DNA of 64,000 nt from Terricaulis silvestris (GTDB lineage: Bacteria > Pseudomonadota > Alphaproteobacteria > Caulobacterales > Aquidulcibacteraceae), in assembly GCF_009792355.1 (NCBI RefSeq), contig NZ_CP047045.1, positions 310,001 to 374,000 on the forward strand, written 5' to 3'. The notes beneath the pieces are model-generated. The model was not told where the DNA came from. It saw nothing but the letters and a program-made list of their open reading frames with translations, and did not search any database. Shown piece after piece: positions 10,734 through 19,006 of the stretch. The position numbers were made by a program, and so were the translations under genes. Each line of letters starts with the position of its first letter. The stretch's first letter is position 1.

Positions 10734-11001
10734 CAACCCGCTCCTTGCCCGCATCACCTCGGACCCCGCCATTTTCGGCGGGAAACCGATCATTCGCGGC
10801 CAGCGGTTCGCGGTGGAGCACCTGCTTGGCTATCTCAGCGCGGGGATGTCCGAGGCGGAGCTGTTGGAGCAATTCCCGTTCTTGGAGCCCGACGACGTCA
10901 AGGCGGCGCTGCTCTACGCCGGCAAACTTTCGGGCATGACTCGCATGTCTGGCGCGGCGGTGGGGGCGGCCAGTGAAGAAGCGGAAGCTCCTGCTCGATA
11001 A
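10729..11001 (+). CDS. DUF433 family antitoxin-like protein
   Basis: The 90-residue protein opens with RITSDPAIFGGKPIIRGQR and continues with HLLGYLSAGMSEAELLEQFP, the DUF433 signature, which is a small helix-turn-helix domain. DUF433 proteins are commonly encoded just upstream of DUF5615 PIN-like toxins, as here. It should act as the antitoxin and DNA-binding autoregulator. The 3' end overlaps the toxin gene by 29 bases. Confidence 0.8.
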   Translation: MTNPLLARITSDPAIFGGKPIIRGQRFAVEHLLGYLSAGMSEAELLEQFPFLEPDDVKAALLYAGKLSGMTRMSGAAVGAASEEAEAPAR

Positions 11002-11329
11002 TTGCGTGGCTAAAGACGTGGTTGCTCGGCTGCGCGCCGACGGCCACGATGTTGTGACCGTCGCCGAACGCGGCGATGATCCTGGTGATCCAGCCATCCT
11101 CGCTGCCGCCGCGTCGGAAGGCCGGGCTATCATCACGATTGATCATGACTTCGGCACGCTCGTATTTCGCGATGGCTCGAAGCATCTGGGCGTGCTGCGG
11201 CTCCGTCAGTCGAGCGCCGCGGCGCTAGCTGAGCGCGCAAGCCAACTCGTCAACCTACACGGCGACGATCTTGAGGCGAGCGCATTTGTGACCGACGATG
11301 GGGATCGCGTGCGAGTGACCAAACGATGA
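10973..11329 (+). CDS. DUF5615 PIN-like toxin (putative RNase)
   Basis: The 118-residue protein has the compact PIN-like fold of DUF5615/Mut7-C: LLLDNCVAKDVVARLRADGHDV at the start, IITIDHDFGTLVF with the acidic pair in the middle, and a hydrophobic GVLRLRQ strand. These proteins are predicted metal-dependent ribonucleases paired with DUF433 antitoxins. GTG at 10973 is the first start. It overlaps the antitoxin gene, and its stop overlaps the next gene (ATGA at 11326-11329), giving a three-gene cassette. Confidence 0.78.
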   Translation: MKKRKLLLDNCVAKDVVARLRADGHDVVTVAERGDDPGDPAILAAAASEGRAIITIDHDFGTLVFRDGSKHLGVLRLRQSSAAALAERASQLVNLHGDDLEASAFVTDDGDRVRVTKR

Positions 11330-11433
11330 GCGTTCGCCTTCATTACGATGCCAGGACCAATACCGCGTATCTGCGCTTCTCCGCCGAAGCCGTTGTCGAA
11401 AGCGAGGAGGTTTCCTCCGGCGTTGTGCTCGAT
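11326..11433 (+). pseudogene. DUF2283-type gene, truncated after residue 36
   Basis: The first 36 residues (LHYDARTNTAYLRFS, then ESEEVSSGVVLD) match DUF2283 proteins, which normally run to about 65-75 residues with a following GRIVGIEVL-type strand. After Asp36 the homology stops and the frame runs into unrelated proline- and arginine-rich sequence to 11646. The break coincides with the start of a repeat-like noncoding block. DUF2283 proteins often sit beside DUF4258 or PIN-type modules, so it was probably the third gene of this cassette. Confidence 0.6.
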
Positions 11434-11972
11434 AACGCTCTATCCCCCACCCAACACCGCTCCCGCCCTTATTTTCCAACGCTTCCGAAAAAATCTATCC
11501 CACACCTTCCCACCGCCTGTATCATCCCTCCATCGCTCCGCAGGAGGGCAGTCGGCCGCTGTTCAACCGATGCGATGAGCGAGGTGATTGAGCGTGACGC
11601 TCTGATGTCTTCCGCAAACCATCGCGGAAAGGCGCGCCGGTCCTGAGGGCGAAAACGAGCCTCATAAACTGCGCGTATCGCATCAGGTGCGACAAGCCCG
11701 CGGGGATAATAAACCGCGAGGAGCACACCGGGGCCTTGCGCGAACAGCGCAAACCCGCGCGCCGGCGGCGATCATCCAGAGGAGTGAAAGACCTCCTTGC
11801 GCTGAGCCGTTGGAAGCCAGTCACGGGACGCGGATGGTCCGCGTCGACAGCGTCGCTCACCCGGCGCACTTTTGCAGGCGCGAGCCACCCGCGTCCCGCT
11901 CTCCACTTTTTCGCGCGCGATGCGCAACAAGGATGAAGCATGTCTCAATCGTCCCAAGCTGAAGCTCAAGAA

Positions 11973-12000
11973 CCCTCTACCTCCTTTGGGAGGGAGAGGG
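11973..12000. repeat. REP-like hairpin
   Basis: CCCTCTACCTCC and GGAGGGAGAGGG form an 11-of-12 base-pair stem around the loop TTTG. It is purine/pyrimidine strand-biased, as in alphaproteobacterial intergenic REP-type repeats. Confidence 0.5.
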
Positions 12001-12064
12001 CAGGGTGAGGGTGGAGCACCGGCATCAAGAGGTGCGCTCAATCCTGAACCTCTCCCCCTCACCC

Positions 12065-12082
12065 AATTCGCTGGAGCGAATT
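12065..12082. repeat. Perfect 18-base palindrome AATTCGCT-GG-AGCGAATT
   Basis: Eight-base arms pair exactly around GG. The palindrome is flanked by two copies of the string CCTCTCCCCCTC (12051-12060 region and 12086-12095), the second leading into a GGTAGAGGTG stretch. The composite looks like a mobile intergenic repeat, not an operator. Confidence 0.5.
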
Positions 12083-12114
12083 GACCTCTCCCCCTCGCGG
12101 GGTAGAGGTGGGCC

Positions 12115-12552
12115 GTGGTTCACAACTCCATCACCCGCTTGCGTCTGCACTCCATCTTCACGCTGCCCGCGTTCGTGCGTGCGACGCGCGCGATCAGCGC
12201 GCAGTGCGGTGCGTCGCCGGGCTTCATCTCCGGCGCCGTGCTTGCCGAAGGCCGTCTCGTGTTCTGGACGCGCTCGGCGTGGGAGAGCATCGACGCGATG
12301 AAAGCGTTTCGCGATTCCGCCACGCATCGCGACGCGATGCCGAACCTGATGAGCTGGTGCGATGAGGCCAGCGTCGCGCACTGGGAAGGCGAGGCGGCGA
12401 CCGATTGGGACCCAATCTACGCGCACATGGTCGAGCACGGCCGGCTGTCGCGGGTGAAGCACCCGACACCAGCGCATACCGAAAAATGCTTCGCGCCGAT
12501 GCGGCGCTGGTCGCCGGAACAACCGATTTCCGTGGCGAAATCGCGAAAGTGA
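12115..12552 (+). CDS. DUF3291 / monooxygenase-like small protein
   Basis: The 145 residues contain a ferredoxin-like dimeric alpha-beta barrel pattern: ISAQCGASPGFISGAVLAEG, LVFWTRSAWESIDAMKAFRDS and AMPNLMSWCDEASVAHWE. This resembles the spheroidene-monooxygenase/DUF3291 group of antibiotic-biosynthesis-monooxygenase-fold proteins. The start is GTG at 12115, with GAGGTG about ten bases upstream that belongs to the neighbouring repeat block. No redox partner lies nearby and the substrate is unknown. Confidence 0.6.
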   Translation: MVHNSITRLRLHSIFTLPAFVRATRAISAQCGASPGFISGAVLAEGRLVFWTRSAWESIDAMKAFRDSATHRDAMPNLMSWCDEASVAHWEGEAATDWDPIYAHMVEHGRLSRVKHPTPAHTEKCFAPMRRWSPEQPISVAKSRK

Positions 12553-12655
12553 CCGCGGGCACAGCGCGTTTTTCCGGGCTTCTGGATAAGCCACGCATGG
12601 ACAGACGCCGCGGCCCTGCGTTAGGGCTGCGCGGCCTGGAACGGGAGAAAACCGA

Positions 12656-13216
12656 ATGATGCGTATGATGCTGGCCGCCGCGGCGGTCTTGACTTTGGCC
12701 GCGTGTAATCAGGGCAACGGCGCGGCTTTGCCGCCGGTGCAACCGGGCGCGCAAGCGCCGTCGACGCAGACACCACAGCCGACCACACAACAAGCGCAGA
12801 TCACCGACGAAGTGCGTCAGCAATTGATCACCGGCATGGATACGCTGTTGGACAATTACCAATCGCAATTCGCCGCCAGCATGGGCCCGGTGCAAGGCAT
12901 GGACGATCAAGTCGTCGCGCTGCAGCCGGGCACGGACAATCGCTGGTCGGTCAATCTTACCGGCGGCACGCCGTACACGTTCCTCGGCGCCTGCGACGGT
13001 GACTGCAACAATGTCGACATCGAGTTGATCGATATGCGCACGGGCGGCGTCGTGGCGAGCGACATGCTGGCGGACGACTATCCGGTCGTGGCGTTCACGC
13101 CCCCAGCTGATGGCCAATACATCGCGCGTCTGCTCTTGCAGAACTGCACGGTGGCGCCGTGCTACACCGGCACGCGTGTCGTCTCGCAAACCGCGGGCGG
13201 CGCTGCGCCGAAGTAA
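12656..13216 (+). CDS. Putative lipoprotein, 186 residues
   Basis: The N-terminus has a lipoprotein signal with lipobox LAAC (Cys17), so it should be anchored to the outer or inner membrane. A Pro/Gln/Thr-rich linker (residues 25-45) leads to a small globular domain with two likely disulfides (CDGDCNNV and NCTVAPCYTG). The C-terminal half, with QPGTDNRWSVNLTGG and ADGQYIARLLL, resembles beta-sandwich pre-peptidase C-terminal domains. The stop abuts the convergent gene at 13217. Confidence 0.65.
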   Translation: MMRMMLAAAAVLTLAACNQGNGAALPPVQPGAQAPSTQTPQPTTQQAQITDEVRQQLITGMDTLLDNYQSQFAASMGPVQGMDDQVVALQPGTDNRWSVNLTGGTPYTFLGACDGDCNNVDIELIDMRTGGVVASDMLADDYPVVAFTPPADGQYIARLLLQNCTVAPCYTGTRVVSQTAGGAAPK

Positions 13217-13669
13217 CTACGCGTACGGAAAACACGTCTCGCGCGGCAGCTCCAATTTGAAGTGCCGCGCGAGCGCCAGGATCGCCGGCTCGTGCGCAAG
13301 GTACGGGTCGGCGTTTTCGGGGCCGACGATGACGGTCTTGAAGTTGACCTGGTTGCGCCCCTCGGGTGGCAGCATCGCGGTGGCGAGACCAGCGCCGTCC
13401 TCGGCGCGCAGGGTGAGAAACATCGGCATGGTCCGCGCGACGTGGGCCTTCAGGCCAATGGATTGCTCAAAGGTCGGCGCGCCAGCCGGGGCCCTATAGC
13501 TCTCCCGCGCAGCAGCTTCGAAGCGGCGGAAATACTTTTCGACCGCGTGCCGCATCAGCGCCGCTTCGGCTTCAGCTTCCGCTTCGGTCTCAAATCTGAA
13601 CCAGGTCGCGCCGTCCGGCGCATCGCACACGTACCGCATGAGGGCAATGTAGTGCGAATTTCGGAACAA
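13217..13669 (-). CDS. Hypothetical protein, up to 150 residues
   Basis: The cytoplasmic-looking protein contains ATWFRFETEAEAEAEAALMRHAVEKYF, here read as one amphipathic helix, and ends with HFKLELPRETCFPYA. The start is uncertain: TTG at 13669 gives 150 residues, and the ATG at 13639 (MRYVCDAPDG) gives 140 and is more natural. Neither has a clear ribosome site. It is tail to tail with the lipoprotein gene, with no gap. I do not recognise the family. Confidence 0.55.
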   Translation of the reverse strand: MFRNSHYIALMRYVCDAPDGATWFRFETEAEAEAEAALMRHAVEKYFRRFEAAARESYRAPAGAPTFEQSIGLKAHVARTMPMFLTLRAEDGAGLATAMLPPEGRNQVNFKTVIVGPENADPYLAHEPAILALARHFKLELPRETCFPYA

Positions 13670-13727
13670 ATTATGGAGACGGCGCCCATCCAGGTGCGCG
13701 CCGCCTCACATTGTGATCGTCAGAACA

Positions 13728-14180
13728 CTAGCAGGGCACGTCCACGGTGACATAGCGATTGGCGTAGCGATCCCACTGCCGCTCGCGCCGCACGCATTGC
13801 GGACGCTGGTCTTCGTAATGGCGGTCCCCTTCGAGCCCGTAATCGCGCTCATAAGCGCCGCCTCGACCCTCATAATAGCCGCTGTCGCGCTGGTAGTATT
13901 CGTCGCGTTGCCCGCCGCAGCGATCGTAGCAGCCGCGCGGTTGGCTGGGCTGGCTGGCCAGCGAGCCAATCGCCAAGCCCAAGACTAGGCCGACAACGCC
14001 GGCGGCGAGTTCGTCGTCGTTGTTGTCGTGATGGCGGTAATGACGGCGCCCGCGATCGTCGTCGCGGTCGTAATGCCGAGAATAGCCGTCGCGGCGACCA
14101 TCGCGGGCCTCGGCGACCGGCGCGAACGTGGTCGCGGCGAACAAAGCCGCGATCAGCATCGCTGAAATTTTGTGCATCAT
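13728..14180 (-). CDS. Secreted basic, Arg/Asp/Tyr-rich protein with glycine-zipper segment
   Basis: The start at 14180 (MMHKISAMLIAALFAATTFAP) has an upstream GGGAG and gives 150 residues with a Sec signal peptide. The mature part begins with an Arg/Asp/His-rich stretch, has a glycine-zipper-like hydrophobic helix AAGVVGLVLGLAIGSLAS (residues 58-75), and ends in repeated RDxxYE/YYQRDSGYYEGR segments and CVRRERQWDRYANRY. This layout matches small envelope proteins of the 17 kDa antigen or glycine-zipper type. The role is unknown. Confidence 0.65.
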   Translation of the reverse strand: MMHKISAMLIAALFAATTFAPVAEARDGRRDGYSRHYDRDDDRGRRHYRHHDNNDDELAAGVVGLVLGLAIGSLASQPSQPRGCYDRCGGQRDEYYQRDSGYYEGRGGAYERDYGLEGDRHYEDQRPQCVRRERQWDRYANRYVTVDVPC

Positions 14181-14321
14181 GTCAGTGCTCCCGAGCCGAC
14201 GGTGCGCGCGGCTGGCTGAATCCAAGCTGAATCTAACCTGAACGAAATCGCCGCTAGCGCTTGTCGGAACGCGCGCGCGCGCCACGTCTTCAGGTAGTCC
14301 CAGCAGCAAAGGAGATTCACA

Positions 14322-14678
14322 ATGCCCTACGTCGATGGTTTCGTTCTGGCGGTTCCGAAGAAGAATCTGGACGCCTACAAGGACATGGCCCGCAAAGCCG
14401 GCGAGGTCTGGAAGGAACACGGCGCGCTGGATTACGTCGAATGCATCGGCGACGACGTGCCGTACGGCGAACAAACCTCGTTCCCGCGCGCCGTGCAGGC
14501 CAAGGACGACGAGATCGTCGTGTTTTCCTGGGCGACCTACAAAGACCGCGCCACCCGCGACGCTGTTATGAAGAAAGTCATGGACGACCCGCGCATGAAG
14601 AACAGCATGGACAATGCGCCGTTCGACGGCAAACGCATGATTTTCGGCGGCTTCCAGCCATTCCTAGAACTGCACTAA
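14322..14678 (+). CDS. DUF1428 family protein (YbaA-like)
   Basis: The 118-residue protein opens with MPYVDGFVLAVPKKNLDAY and includes ALDYVECIGDD, FPRAVQAKDDEIVVFSW and a PRMKNSM...FDGKRMIFGGF end, a full-length DUF1428 domain with a dimeric alpha-beta-barrel-like fold. An AAAGGAG ribosome site precedes the ATG. The function of the family is not established. A strong hairpin follows three bases after the stop. Confidence 0.85.
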   Translation: MPYVDGFVLAVPKKNLDAYKDMARKAGEVWKEHGALDYVECIGDDVPYGEQTSFPRAVQAKDDEIVVFSWATYKDRATRDAVMKKVMDDPRMKNSMDNAPFDGKRMIFGGFQPFLELH

Positions 14679-14680
14679 GT

Positions 14681-14720
14681 GAAATGGCGCTGCGCAGGGG
14701 ATGGCGCAGCGCCATTTCTT
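14681..14720 (+). terminator. Hairpin terminator after the DUF1428 gene
   Basis: A perfect 15-base-pair stem (14681-14695 with 14704-14718) around an eight-base loop begins two bases after the stop codon. The T-run after it is short (TT), so it may act partly through mRNA 3'-end protection. Confidence 0.7.
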
Positions 14721-14947
14721 AGGGATTCTTGCGGGCGGCCCCCGCCCTTCCGCCTTCGTCTTGACGTACCGCGGTGAGGAATTCTTTCGCCCCGTGCAAT
14801 GACATGGCGTTGCAGGACATACCCGATTCACGAAAAATCGTACCCGAAGCTTGACTCGATGATTGCCCGGAGGCTTGCTGACCTTCTGGGCGGCAGTGCG
14901 CTTGCGGGAGGCGGGCGCAGAGGCGCTGTCCCAAGGGGAGGCGTGCA

Positions 14948-17641
14948 ATGCGCAACACATCGATTTGGATGCTGCTCTCGGGAGCGTCGCTCGCGGCCTT
15001 CGGCGCCGTCACACCCGCCGCCGCGCAAGCAGTGTCGGATGAAATCGTGGTCACAGCGCAAAAGCGCGAACAGGCCATCCAGGACGTGCCCATCGCGGTG
15101 TCGGCATTCTCCGATGAGCAGCTACTGAATCAAGGCATCGACGGTGGGTACGACCTCGTCCAAAGCGTCCCGAACGTCACCTTCTCCAAGACGAATTTCA
15201 CCGCGTACAATTTCCAGATCCGCGGCGTGGGCGCGGAAGCCGTGGCAACCGGAGCGGACGCGGGGGTCGGCGTCCACCTCAACAACGCGCCGCTGACGAC
15301 GAACCGCCTGTTCGAGGCGGACTTCTACGATGTCGAGCGCGTCGAGGTGCTGCGAGGGCCGCAAGGCACACTGTTCGGCCGCAACGCCACTGGCGGCGTC
15401 GTCAACGTTATTACGCAACAGCCGAGCGGAGCATTCGAAGGCAGCCTGCGCCTCGAGGCCGGCGATTTTGACAGCTACCGCATAACCGGCGTCGTCGATG
15501 TGCCGCTCATGGCCGACGGCGTGTTGGGCCTGCGCGTGGCGGCGACAAGCCTCCAGCGCGAAGGCTTTGTCACGAATTCCGTCAATGGCGAAGCCGTCGA
15601 TGGGCGCGAGATCTGGGCGGGGCGCGCGACCTTGGCGTTTAACCCCACCAACAATTTCGGCGCCTGGCTGATGTACGAGCATTTCGAGGAGGACGACGAC
15701 CGCTCACGCGTCGCTAAGCAATTGTGCGCGACCGACAATGGGCCGACCTCCGTCAACGGAGAAGCCATAACCAACCCCGTGACCCGCGGTTTCCTGAGCC
15801 AGGGTTGCCTGCCCGCGCGCTTGAGTGATCCGTCATCGCTAGGCGCGGTCAATTCGCTGGCCACTCTGGGCGGTTCATGGGCCGCGATCGTCGGCGCGAT
15901 CTCGGACAATCCCAATGCCGGCATCCTTCAGGATTCCGACCTGCGCCGTATTCAGTCCTCGTTCGAGCCGATCTATCAGGCCGAGGAGGACGTGGCTCTG
16001 CTCAATATGCGCTGGGATATGACGGATTCCTTGGCGCTCACGGCGCTAACATCGTGGAGCCAAGACAGCTACTTTACCTTCCAAGATTACAACCGCATCG
16101 TTCCACTCACGCCGTTCAACTTCATTCCCGGCTTGACCGCCGCTGACGGCACATTCTGTGATCCGCAGCTCGGCTGCTTCGATCGCATCGCATCTGCGGA
16201 TATTTCCTCGGCCGAGACCAGCCAGTGGTCGCAGGAGCTGCGGCTGGAATCGAACTTCGACGGTCCGCTCAACTTCAGCCTTGGCGCGATCTACATGGAT
16301 TACGAGGCTGAACCGAACGATTATTGGGTGTTCTCGAACTCGCTAACGCTGACCACTTACGCGCTCGGCGGCGGGGTCTTTGTCGATACCAACAATCCGC
16401 CCGATGGCAGCGGACACAATTATTATCTCAACCGCACGCAGCTCTATCAGCTGAGCTCCTTCGCCGCGATGGGCGAAGTCTATTATCAGCCATTCGAAGA
16501 CTTCACGGTCACGGCCGGCTTGCGCTTCACGCAAGACGAGAAGGACGTCTATCCCGTCAGCCCGCTCCTGTTCGGTTTCCTGAGCGGCGTCGTCGTGCCG
16601 CCGCCCGTGCCGCATCAGCATGCTGAGTTTGAAGAGACAACGGGACGACTGGGTTTCGATTGGCATATCGATACCGGCTTCACCGATCGCACGCTGCTCT
16701 ATGCATTCTATTCGCGCGGCTACAAAGGCGGCGGCTTTAACCCGCCTGGCTCTGTCGGCATCGCCGGCGTCAACGCGACGTTCGATCCGGAATTCGTCAA
16801 CGCCTACGAAGTCGGCGTGAAGAACACGCTGCTCGGCGGCGACATGATCTTCAACGCGACGGCCTTCCACTACGACTATGAGGGCTATCAGATTTCGCGG
16901 ATCGTGCAGCGCACCTCCGTCAACGAGAACATCGACGCCATCGTCCGCGGCGCCGAATTTGAGTTGGTGTGGGAGCCCGTCGATGGGTTGCGCTTCAACG
17001 GCACGTTAGGGAACCTCAACACGGAAATCACCGGCGGCAGCTCGCTTGACGTGTTCGACCGCGCACAGGGCGATCCGGATTGGACGCTGATCCACGACCC
17101 GTTTAACGGCCAGGCTTGCTTGGCACCGACGTCGTTCTTTAACGCTGGGATGGTGGCGGCGATCAATGGTGCGCCGGGAGCACTCGGCGGCGCCTGCGAT
17201 CCGGCGGGCGGCAATCCGCTTGGTCTCAGCGCACTGACAATCGAAGGGGCGGGACCTGCTCCGGGCGGCGGCGTTTTCCTTGAGGGCAATGAACTGCCGA
17301 ACGCGCCCAACTGGACCTTCAGCTTCGGCGTTGAATACACTTGGCCGCTCGGCGGCGGCTGGGAAGCAACCGCGCGCGGTGATTATTTCCGCCAGGGCGA
17401 GTCGTTCATGCGCATCTTCAACACCGAAGCTGACGAGCTGGACTCATACGATAACTTGAACCTGCTGTTCCGCGTTGCTCAGCCGGATCGCGGCTTGGCC
17501 GTCGAAGCGTTTGTGCAGAATGCAACCGATGAAGTCGCCATCACCGATGCTTACCTCACGGACGATTCATCGGGCCTGTTCCGCAATATCTTTTTGACCG
17601 ATCCGCGTGTGATCGGCTTAAGGGTGTCGGCAGAGTATTAG
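14948..17641 (+). CDS. TonB-dependent receptor, sphingomonad/Caulobacter type
   Basis: The 897-residue protein has a Sec signal peptide (to about residue 27, AAAQA), TonB box DEIVVTAQKR, and a plug with DVPIAVSAF, VEVLRGPQGTLFGRNATGGVVNVIT. The long barrel ends in VIGLRVSAEY with a terminal aromatic residue. The family (FecA/CirA-like with ATGADAGVGVHLNNAPL) is greatly expanded in Caulobacterales and often imports plant- or carbohydrate-derived compounds as well as iron. No ligand is evident. The TetR-type regulator downstream may control it. Confidence 0.93.
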   Translation: MRNTSIWMLLSGASLAAFGAVTPAAAQAVSDEIVVTAQKREQAIQDVPIAVSAFSDEQLLNQGIDGGYDLVQSVPNVTFSKTNFTAYNFQIRGVGAEAVATGADAGVGVHLNNAPLTTNRLFEADFYDVERVEVLRGPQGTLFGRNATGGVVNVITQQPSGAFEGSLRLEAGDFDSYRITGVVDVPLMADGVLGLRVAATSLQREGFVTNSVNGEAVDGREIWAGRATLAFNPTNNFGAWLMYEHFEEDDDRSRVAKQLCATDNGPTSVNGEAITNPVTRGFLSQGCLPARLSDPSSLGAVNSLATLGGSWAAIVGAISDNPNAGILQDSDLRRIQSSFEPIYQAEEDVALLNMRWDMTDSLALTALTSWSQDSYFTFQDYNRIVPLTPFNFIPGLTAADGTFCDPQLGCFDRIASADISSAETSQWSQELRLESNFDGPLNFSLGAIYMDYEAEPNDYWVFSNSLTLTTYALGGGVFVDTNNPPDGSGHNYYLNRTQLYQLSSFAAMGEVYYQPFEDFTVTAGLRFTQDEKDVYPVSPLLFGFLSGVVVPPPVPHQHAEFEETTGRLGFDWHIDTGFTDRTLLYAFYSRGYKGGGFNPPGSVGIAGVNATFDPEFVNAYEVGVKNTLLGGDMIFNATAFHYDYEGYQISRIVQRTSVNENIDAIVRGAEFELVWEPVDGLRFNGTLGNLNTEITGGSSLDVFDRAQGDPDWTLIHDPFNGQACLAPTSFFNAGMVAAINGAPGALGGACDPAGGNPLGLSALTIEGAGPAPGGGVFLEGNELPNAPNWTFSFGVEYTWPLGGGWEATARGDYFRQGESFMRIFNTEADELDSYDNLNLLFRVAQPDRGLAVEAFVQNATDEVAITDAYLTDDSSGLFRNIFLTDPRVIGLRVSAEY

Positions 17642-17776
17642 GTTCCGCCGCTTGCTCTCCTAGGAGCGGCGACCTTGCGGGTTGTCGCGTCGATCACTCG
17701 ATTGGTTGACGCGGCGGCTCGCTTTGTCTGATGCCCATTGCGGTTGAAGCCGCACGTGAGGAGAAGCTGCGGCGAG

Positions 17777-18994
17777 ATGGCGAACGAGGCATCCGGCACG
17801 AACCGATTTGGCAAGAAGCGGGACGCGATCCTGGCCGCCGCGCGGGACATCATGTACCGGCGCGGCCTTACGGCTACGACGTTTGCGGAGGTCGCGGCGC
17901 AGGTCGATCTCAATCCGACCAGCATCGCCTATTACTTCAAAAAAAAGGAAGACCTCGCCGTCGCTTGCCTGCTCGCTGGCGTCGAGCGTCTCGAAGCGAT
18001 GCTGCGCGAGGCTGAGCAGGGCAAAGACGAGGCGGGCAAACTGCGGCGGCTGTTCGAAGCCTTCTTCGCGCACCATCGTGCCGTGAGGTTCGGCGAAGAG
18101 AGTCCGATACCCTCGTTTGGCGAGATCAGAGCGCTCGATGAACCGCATCGCGGCATCGTTCGGGACGCGTTCGTGGGTCTCTCAAAACGCGTGCGCGGCT
18201 TGTTCGACGGGCCGAGATTTGCCCACTATGACCACAAGGCGAAAACCGCGCTTGCCCATGTGTTGCTTGAGCAGATCTTCTGGGCGATCGGGTGGCTGCA
18301 TCGTTACGACGTCGATGACTATCCACGCGTGCTCGATCGCGTGTGCGACATCTATGTTGGCGGGCTTGCCGCGCCCGGAGCGCGCTGGCGCGGCGGCGTG
18401 CTTGAGCTTCCGCCGCCGGGCGGCAGCGACCGCTCGCGAGAGGATTTCCTCGTGGCGGCTACGCGCCTGATCAATCGGGTCGGTTATCGCAGCGCGTCTG
18501 TCGAGCGCATCTCGGCCGAACTCAACGTCACCAAGGGCTCGTTCTATCATCATAATGAGGCCAAGGAGGATTTCGCGGAGGCGTGCTTCCGGCGCAGCAT
18601 CGACGTCGAGCGGCGTGCGCAGCAGCGCGCGCTGGAGGCCGAAGGCATGCATCGGGAGAAGCTCGAGCTTGCGGTGTCGACGCTGATCGACTTCCAGCTG
18701 TCGGACAGCGGCCCTCTCGCGCGAGAAGGGCTGCTCGCGGCGCTGCCTCAAGCCATGCAAGCGCGCTTGAACGAACGCCGCGAGCGCGTCGTCAATCGCT
18801 TCGCCAGCATGACCGCGGACGGCTACGCGGATGGGTCGATGCGCGCCGTCGACCCGCTCATCGCAGCGCAGATGCTCAAGGTCACCATCAACGCTGCCGC
18901 GGAGGGCCCGTCTTGGGTGCGCACGTTGACGCGCGCCGACGCGCCGGCCCTTTACGCAAGGCCGTTGCTGATGGGCGTCTTCGCGGCCGCTTAG
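17777..18994 (+). CDS. Transcriptional regulator with two fused TetR units
   Basis: One 405-residue polypeptide contains two complete TetR-like units. The first HTH is RDAILAAARDIMYRRGLTATT..VDLNPTSIAYYFKKKEDL (residues about 12-55). The second is DFLVAATRLINRVGYRSAS..LNVTKGSFYHHNEAKEDF (about 220-265). Each is followed by a helical ligand domain. Such tandem TetR proteins behave as covalent dimers in the few cases known. I chose the ATG at 17777 over a TTG at 17738. It follows the large TBDR by 135 bases on the same strand. Confidence 0.85.
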   Translation: MANEASGTNRFGKKRDAILAAARDIMYRRGLTATTFAEVAAQVDLNPTSIAYYFKKKEDLAVACLLAGVERLEAMLREAEQGKDEAGKLRRLFEAFFAHHRAVRFGEESPIPSFGEIRALDEPHRGIVRDAFVGLSKRVRGLFDGPRFAHYDHKAKTALAHVLLEQIFWAIGWLHRYDVDDYPRVLDRVCDIYVGGLAAPGARWRGGVLELPPPGGSDRSREDFLVAATRLINRVGYRSASVERISAELNVTKGSFYHHNEAKEDFAEACFRRSIDVERRAQQRALEAEGMHREKLELAVSTLIDFQLSDSGPLAREGLLAALPQAMQARLNERRERVVNRFASMTADGYADGSMRAVDPLIAAQMLKVTINAAAEGPSWVRTLTRADAPALYARPLLMGVFAAA

Positions 18995-19006
18995 GCGTCC
19001 GGCGAG

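Larger units (their letters stand above)
11434..12114. repeat. Noncoding repeat-like block interrupting the toxin-antitoxin cassette
   Basis: This 680-base stretch has no convincing gene; the open frames on either strand are arginine-, proline- and serine-rich and end arbitrarily. Its layout is a long 5' part (11434-11960) followed by pyrimidine/purine-rich palindromes (11973-12000 and 12065-12082). I recall similar blocks scattered between genes of Rhizobiales and Hyphomonadaceae, where they are often mis-annotated as hypothetical proteins. It begins exactly where DUF2283 homology stops, which fits insertion or a deletion junction. Confidence 0.45.

Noticed and set aside
11469-11941. Minus-strand frames in the repeat block resembling database hypothetical proteins
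   Set aside because: Similar strings occur as mis-annotated intergenic repeats; no ribosome site and no domain.
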